The notes below the pieces were generated by a model that was given only the letters and a program-made list of their open reading frames with translations, ran no database searches and was not told the DNA's origin. The position numbers were made by a program, and so were the translations under genes. From Desulfuromonas sp. (GTDB lineage Bacteria > Desulfobacterota > Desulfuromonadia > Desulfuromonadales > UBA2294), in contig PKUH01000015.1 in the NCBI GenBank assembly GCA_002869615.1, positions 1 to 64,000 on the forward strand: a stretch of 64,000 nt of DNA, given 5' to 3'. The first letter of the stretch is position 1. Every line of letters begins with the position of its first letter. Of the stretch, positions 59,930 through 64,000 are shown piece by piece.

Positions 59930-60733
59930 ATGCAGATCAACCTGAATGAACAAAAAATAGATATTTCGGCCGAAACAACATTGCACCAGTTGCGTGACCG
60001 GTACAAGGCCGACGCCGATGTGCTGATTCAAAACGGCCACCCGGTCAAAGAGGATGTTCCGATTGCCGCCGGCGACCGGATCGTCCTGATCAGGCGGGGA
60101 GAAAAGCCGTCAGCCGAAGAGATGGAGGCGCTGCTGGTTTCGCGCCATACGCCGGACGTGCACGAAAAGCTGAAGGCCGCCACGGTCGGCATTGCCGGGG
60201 TCGGCGGGCTCGGCTCGGCGCTGGCCATCGCGCTGGCCCGTTCGGGAATCGGCCGGTTGATCCTCGCCGATTTCGATGTTGTCGAGCCGTCGAACCTCAA
60301 CCGCCAGCAATATTTCATTGATCAAATCGGCCTGCCGAAAGTCGATGCCTTGAAAGAAAACCTGAAACGGATCAATCCCTACGTGCAGGCCGCCACTTTC
60401 TTCGGCCGGCTTGACCGGGAGAACATCCCGCAGGTCTTTGCCGGGGTTTATGTCATGATTGAAGCGTTCGATGCCGCTGATCAAAAAGCGATGCTGGTCG
60501 AGACCTTTCGCAACTGCTCACCCGACGTGCCTCTGGTCGCCGCATCCGGACTGGCCGGCCATGAAACCGCCAACTCGGTGACCACGCGCAAGGCCGGGAA
60601 TAATTTCTACCTGGTCGGCGATGGTGAAACCGCGGCCGAGCCGGGCCGCGGCCTGATGGCCCCCCGGGTCGGCGTAGCTGCCCACCACCAGGCTAACGCG
60701 GTCTTGCGGCTGATCTTGAACGAGGAGCCCTAG
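59930..60733 (+). CDS. thiF: ThiS adenylyltransferase ThiF with an N-terminal ThiS-like domain (family 2)
   Basis: 267 residues. The first about 65 residues form a ubiquitin-like ThiS fold (INLNEQKIDISAETTLHQL ... IPIAAGDRIVLIRRGE) without its own C-terminal GG. The E1-like domain follows with VGIAGVGGLGSALAIALAR and ILADFDVVEPSNLNRQQYF. ThiF activates ThiS by adenylation for sulfur transfer to the thiazole. The zinc cysteine motifs of MoeB-like E1s are not seen, as usual for this subfamily. The start at 59930 lies 19 bases after the riboswitch terminator. First gene of the operon. Confidence 0.9.
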   Translation: MQINLNEQKIDISAETTLHQLRDRYKADADVLIQNGHPVKEDVPIAAGDRIVLIRRGEKPSAEEMEALLVSRHTPDVHEKLKAATVGIAGVGGLGSALAIALARSGIGRLILADFDVVEPSNLNRQQYFIDQIGLPKVDALKENLKRINPYVQAATFFGRLDRENIPQVFAGVYVMIEAFDAADQKAMLVETFRNCSPDVPLVAASGLAGHETANSVTTRKAGNNFYLVGDGETAAEPGRGLMAPRVGVAAHHQANAVLRLILNEEP

Positions 60734-60736
60734 AAA

Positions 60737-60937
60737 ATGGAAATAGCAGTAAACAGCAAGCAGCACCAGGTTGCCAGCGGCACCACAATCGGCCAGCTGC
60801 TTGAGCAGCTTAAACTTGATCCGGCTCGGGTCGCGGTTGAACGCAACCTCGAAGTCGTCCCGAAAGACGAATTTGACAGGATAGCTCTCGCGGCAGGTGA
60901 TACGCTGGAGATCGTCCAGTTCGTCGGCGGGGGGTAA
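60737..60937 (+). CDS. thiS: Sulfur carrier protein ThiS
   Basis: 66 residues ending FVGGG, with the GG that is thiocarboxylated for thiazole synthesis. [20 protein letters not shown] and [11 protein letters not shown] are typical. It follows thiF by three bases. The ThiF upstream has a second ThiS-like fold, which lacks GG and cannot replace it. Confidence 0.94.
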   Translation: MEIAVNSKQHQVASGTTIGQLLEQLKLDPARVAVERNLEVVPKDEFDRIALAAGDTLEIVQFVGGG

Positions 60938-61094
60938 AACACTGAATTCTTTAACGGAGAGGTGGAGAGAGAAATGAATGAATTGTTTTTTTCTCTGCGA
61001 CTCTCCCCCTCTGCGTCTCTGCGATAATGATAGACTTTGAACTTCTTGGTGCTCTAGGTGCCTTGGTGGCAAAAGGAATTTAAGGATTTATGAA
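60938..61094. repeat. Intergenic repeat-type element between thiS and thiG
   Basis: Contains TTAACGGAGAGGTGGAGAGAG, TCTCTGCGACTCTCCCCCTCTGCG and TGGTGCTCTAGGTGCCTTGGTGGC. Similar words occur at 61872-61996, 63122-63338 and 54925-55203. The two halves are partly complementary, so a long hairpin in the mRNA is possible. Confidence 0.6.
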
Positions 61095-61871
61095 ATGGAC
61101 AAACTGAAGATAGCAGATCGCGAATTCACCTCCCGACTGATGGTCGGGACCGGCAAGTTTCCGAGCAACGCGGCGATGGTCGCCGCTATGGAACAGTCGG
61201 GTTGCGAAATTGTGACGGTCGCCCTGCGCCGGGTCGATATCGACAATCCGGACGACAGCATGCTGAGTCATATCGACCGCGAAAAGTACCTGCTGCTGCC
61301 GAACACCAGCGGCGCCCGCAATGCCGACGAAGCGGTCCGCCTTGCCCGTCTGGCCCGCGCCGCCGGCTGTGAGCCGTGGGTCAAACTCGAAGTCACCCCC
61401 GACCCCTACTACCTGTTGCCCGACCCGATCGAGACCCTTAAAGCGGCCGAGATTCTGGTCAAGGACGGTTTCATTGTCCTGCCCTACATCAACGCCGATC
61501 CGATCCTTGCCAAGCACTTGCAGGAAGCCGGAACCGCTACGGTGATGCCGCTCGGCGCGCCGATCGGTACCAACAAGGGGGTCAAGACCCGCGACAGTAT
61601 CGCCATCATCATCGAGCAGGCGACCGTGCCGGTGGTCGTCGATGCCGGCCTCGGCGCGCCCTCGCACGCTGCCGAAGCGATGGAGATGGGCGCCGACGCC
61701 GTGCTGGTCAACACCGCCTTTGCCGTCGCCCGCGATTCCGGAGCGATGGGGGCCGCCTTCAAAAAAGGGGTCGAAGCCGGCCGTGAAGCCTTCCTCGCCG
61801 GACTTGGCGAACAGAAGGACCAGGCTGAAGCGTCAAGTCCACTAACCGGATTCCTCAGAAATACGGAATAG
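61095..61871 (+). CDS. thiG: Thiazole synthase ThiG
   Basis: 258 residues, normal length. Motifs: [74 protein letters not shown] (with the Schiff-base Lys region), [20 protein letters not shown]. It forms the thiazole from deoxyxylulose 5-phosphate, dehydroglycine and ThiS-COSH. Same operon as thiS and thiH, separated by repeat-bearing gaps. Confidence 0.96.
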   Translation: MDKLKIADREFTSRLMVGTGKFPSNAAMVAAMEQSGCEIVTVALRRVDIDNPDDSMLSHIDREKYLLLPNTSGARNADEAVRLARLARAAGCEPWVKLEVTPDPYYLLPDPIETLKAAEILVKDGFIVLPYINADPILAKHLQEAGTATVMPLGAPIGTNKGVKTRDSIAIIIEQATVPVVVDAGLGAPSHAAEAMEMGADAVLVNTAFAVARDSGAMGAAFKKGVEAGREAFLAGLGEQKDQAEASSPLTGFLRNTE

Positions 61872-61996
61872 ACAAAACCCGTTTTTAACGGAGAGCCGCA
61901 GAAGTGGAGAGGTTCAAAAACCTAAAAAATCAGTTGTTGTTTCTCTCCATCTCTGCGTCTCTGCGTCTCTGCGTTGAAAGAAGATTTTAGAAAAAT
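61872..61996. repeat. Intergenic repeat-type element between thiG and thiH
   Basis: Contains TTAACGGAGAGCCGCAGAAG and TCTCCATCTCTGCGTCTCTGCG, words shared with the gap after thiS. No coding frame. Confidence 0.6.
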
Positions 61997-63121
61997 ATGA
62001 GCTTTGTTGACATTATAAATAAATACGACCCGCATCAGCTACTGACGGAGATCGAAGGCAAATCCTCCCAGGATGTTGAGCGCGCCCTGACGCTTGAGCG
62101 GCTGACGATGGAAGATTTCAAGGCGCTGCTGGCGCCGGCCGCCGAGGATCACCTCGAAGCGATGGCCGCCAGGGCGCATCGCATCACCGAGCAGCGTTTC
62201 GGCAAGACCATCCTCCTTTACGCGCCGCTTTATATCTCGAACGAGTGCACCAACGGCTGTCTCTACTGCGGCTTCAACGCTTCCAACCAGGTGCCGCGCC
62301 GGACCCTGACGCTCGATGAGATTGAGCGCGACGCCCGAATTTTGCACGAGCAAGGTTTCCGCCACATTCTGCTGGTCACCGGTGAGCACCCCGGCAAGGT
62401 CGACAACGACCTTCTCGCATCTGTCGCCGAACGGATCAAGCCGCTGTTTAGCTCGATTTCGATCGAAGTCTATCCGATGGAAGAGAAAGGCTACCGACAA
62501 ATGGTCGCTGCCGGGGTTGACGGTCTGACCATCTACCAGGAAACCTATGACCGAGACCTCTACGCTGAACTGCACCCTTTCGGCAAAAAGCGTGATTACG
62601 ACTTCCGGCTGCTGACCCCGGAACGGGGTGGCGCCGCCGGACTGCGTCGCATCGGTATCGGCTTCCTGCAGGGCCTCGGGAACTTCCGCACCGAAGCCTT
62701 CTTCACCGGCCTGCATGCGTCCTGGCTGGCGAGACATTACTGGCGTAGCCAGATCAGCATTTCGTTTCCGCGGATGCGCCCGGCCGAAGGGAGCATGCCA
62801 CCGCCCAACCCGGTCTCCGACAAAAACCTGGTACAGCTGATCTGCGCCATGCGGCTGCTGATGCATGATTCGGGCCTGGTGCTCTCGACCCGGGAGAGTG
62901 CCGAGTTGCGCAACAACCTGCTGCCGCTCGGCATTACCCAGATGAGCGCCGGTTCCTGCACCGCCCCCGGCGGTTACGCGGAAGATGATCAGAGTACACA
63001 ACAGTTTGCCATCGATGATGACCGGACTCCGTCTGAAATTGAACAACTCCTGCGCGAAAGAGGTTACGACCCGGTCTGGAAGGATTGGGATGTTGCTTTT
63101 CTGACTGACGAGACGGTTTGA
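61997..63121 (+). CDS. thiH: 2-iminoacetate synthase ThiH (radical SAM tyrosine lyase)
   Basis: 374 residues. The radical SAM cluster motif CTNGCLYC lies at about residues 85-92 (YISNECTNGCLYCGFN). It cleaves tyrosine to dehydroglycine and p-cresol, supplying ThiG. The BATS-type region follows (SISFPRMRPAEGSMPPPN, STRESAELRNNLLPLG). Anaerobic bacteria use ThiH instead of ThiO, in keeping with the rest of the window. Confidence 0.95.
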   Translation: MSFVDIINKYDPHQLLTEIEGKSSQDVERALTLERLTMEDFKALLAPAAEDHLEAMAARAHRITEQRFGKTILLYAPLYISNECTNGCLYCGFNASNQVPRRTLTLDEIERDARILHEQGFRHILLVTGEHPGKVDNDLLASVAERIKPLFSSISIEVYPMEEKGYRQMVAAGVDGLTIYQETYDRDLYAELHPFGKKRDYDFRLLTPERGGAAGLRRIGIGFLQGLGNFRTEAFFTGLHASWLARHYWRSQISISFPRMRPAEGSMPPPNPVSDKNLVQLICAMRLLMHDSGLVLSTRESAELRNNLLPLGITQMSAGSCTAPGGYAEDDQSTQQFAIDDDRTPSEIEQLLRERGYDPVWKDWDVAFLTDETV

Positions 63122-63338
63122 ATAACTGTCTTTTTTTAGACACGAAGTCACAAAAAAAGTTTTTAACGCAAAGACGCAATGTCGCAAAGAGAACCTTTAA
63201 AAAATTGCTTTTGTTTAAAGACTCTAAAAAATAATCTTTCTTTTGTTCTTCTTTGCACCTTGGGCCTTTGCGTTGGAAAAAGATTTAGCTTTACTTTGAG
63301 CCTTGGTGTCTTAGTGGCCAACATCGTCCCGGATTTCC
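63122..63338. repeat. Intergenic repeat-type element between thiH and thiE
   Basis: Contains TTTTTAACGCAAAGACGCAATGTCGC and, toward the far end, CCTTTGCGTTGG and CCTTGGTGTCTTAGTGGC. The front and back words are partly inverted to each other. It is related to the elements at 54925, 60938 and 61872. Confidence 0.6.
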
Positions 63339-63962
63339 ATGTCAAAAGTCGACTTCAATCTCTATTTGATTACCGATCGGCTCAACCTGCCGAAGGGGAA
63401 GAATCTTTTCAGCCAGGTTGAAGCCGCTTTGCGCGGCGGGGTCAGAGCGGTCCAGCTCCGGGAGAAGGATCTACAGTCTGAAGAGTTGCTCCCTCTGGCC
63501 ATGCGAATGCGGGAGCTGACGGACCGCTACGGGGCCAGACTGATCATTAACAGTTGCCTTGAAACAGCGCAGGCTGCGGGTGCCGACGGCATCCACCTGC
63601 CGAGCAGTAACCCGCCCGTTTCCAGGGCGAAAAAAATTCTCGGTGCAAACCGATTGATCGGTGTTTCAACACACACTATAGACGAGATCATTCTTGCTGA
63701 AAAGCAAGGAGCTGATTTTGTCACTTTTGGGCCGGTCTACCCAACCCCGTCAAAAGCAGGATACGGCCAACCTCCCGGTCTGGAGAAACTGAAGCAAGCC
63801 TGTGCGGAAGCGCAAATCCCGGTTTTTGGCCTCGGCGGCATCACTCCGGAAAAGGTTGCAGAACTCCGCATGTCCGGTTGTCAACACTACGCCTGCATTG
63901 GCGCAATCGGCTTTGCCGACAACCCGGAAGCTGTCGTCAAAGAGTTTGACCTGAAACAATAA
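63339..63962 (+). CDS. thiE: Thiamine-phosphate synthase ThiE
   Basis: 207 residues, full length. Motifs: LYLITDRLNLP, GVRAVQLREKDL, RLIINSCLETAQAAGADGIH, IGVSTHTIDEI, TFGPVYPTPSKAGYG and IPVFGLGGITPEKV. It couples the thiazole and the pyrimidine to thiamine phosphate. The operon lacks thiC and thiD in this window. It is preceded by a repeat-bearing gap, so it may be transcribed with thiH or from a separate promoter. Confidence 0.94.
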   Translation: MSKVDFNLYLITDRLNLPKGKNLFSQVEAALRGGVRAVQLREKDLQSEELLPLAMRMRELTDRYGARLIINSCLETAQAAGADGIHLPSSNPPVSRAKKILGANRLIGVSTHTIDEIILAEKQGADFVTFGPVYPTPSKAGYGQPPGLEKLKQACAEAQIPVFGLGGITPEKVAELRMSGCQHYACIGAIGFADNPEAVVKEFDLKQ

Positions 63963-64000
63963 TCGCCCCTCATCATTATCCTGTTTCAAATCACTATATA

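Noticed and set aside
54925-63338. CRISPR array from the repeated CTCTGCG/AACGCAAAG words
   Set aside because: The words are imperfect, self-complementary and not separated by regular unique spacers; no cas gene is present.

Overview
The window looks like a chromosomal segment of a Desulfuromonadales/Geobacter-type bacterium. The clues are hgcA/hgcB-type mercury-methylation genes, an OmpB-like secreted multicopper oxidase, a YedF selenium-metabolism protein, DUF4388, DUF3365 and DUF3467 proteins, and a polyferredoxin/DUF362 pair. This is inferred from gene content only; no 16S rRNA gene is present.

Layout. 1-8.9 kb (minus strand): start of tuf behind a Thr-Gly-Tyr-Thr tRNA operon, then small-molecule and translation genes (rlmB, pyrF, a DUF4388 gene, proS with an in-frame TAA, a HAD dehalogenase, ispG, a haem-binding DUF3365 protein). 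A promoter-hairpin unit at 1427-1522 looks like an unannotated small RNA. 9-22.2 kb (plus): yedF, a lipoprotein followed by a CusCBA-like metal efflux system, an OmpB-like multicopper oxidase and four tandem FKBP-type genes. 22.2-25.3 kb (minus): a NarL-type two-component system plus a second regulator that lacks the phosphoacceptor Asp. 25.8-34.5 kb: a stand-alone ovothiol-type methyltransferase, yggU/divIVA/yggT, a DAHP synthase followed directly by hgcA-hgcB, and a three-gene P-loop/ABC exporter/hydrolase operon.

36.6-53.3 kb (minus): about 15 tightly packed or overlapping genes behind one candidate promoter. Reading from the promoter they are a seven-repeat FG-GAP protein, an 18-residue peptide, a beta-helix/PQQ-propeller lipoprotein, a membrane spermidine-synthase-like protein, alternating carboxypeptidase-regulatory-domain and NWWG beta-helix proteins, DUF3467, an orphan OpuAC binding protein, a Tat-exported DUF362 protein, a membrane polyferredoxin and a DUF3047 protein. 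Nearly all are exported or membrane-bound. I do not recognise the system as a described pathway and consider it the best candidate for a new one.

53.4-64 kb: YraQ-type permease with FmdE, an AAA+ protein whose nucleotide-binding motifs are degraded, a glycerol kinase with an altered phosphate-loop residue, two lipoproteins, a 23-bp-TIR MITE-like element, and a TPP-riboswitch-controlled thiamine (thiazole) operon thiF-thiS-thiG-thiH-thiE whose gaps carry related repeat elements.

The most striking single observation is that the hgcA reading frame continues upstream through one in-frame TGA directly after a Cys codon to a start codon six bases after the preceding gene. A seven-base-pair hairpin follows the TGA in the geometry of a bacterial SECIS element, so this HgcA may be a selenoprotein.
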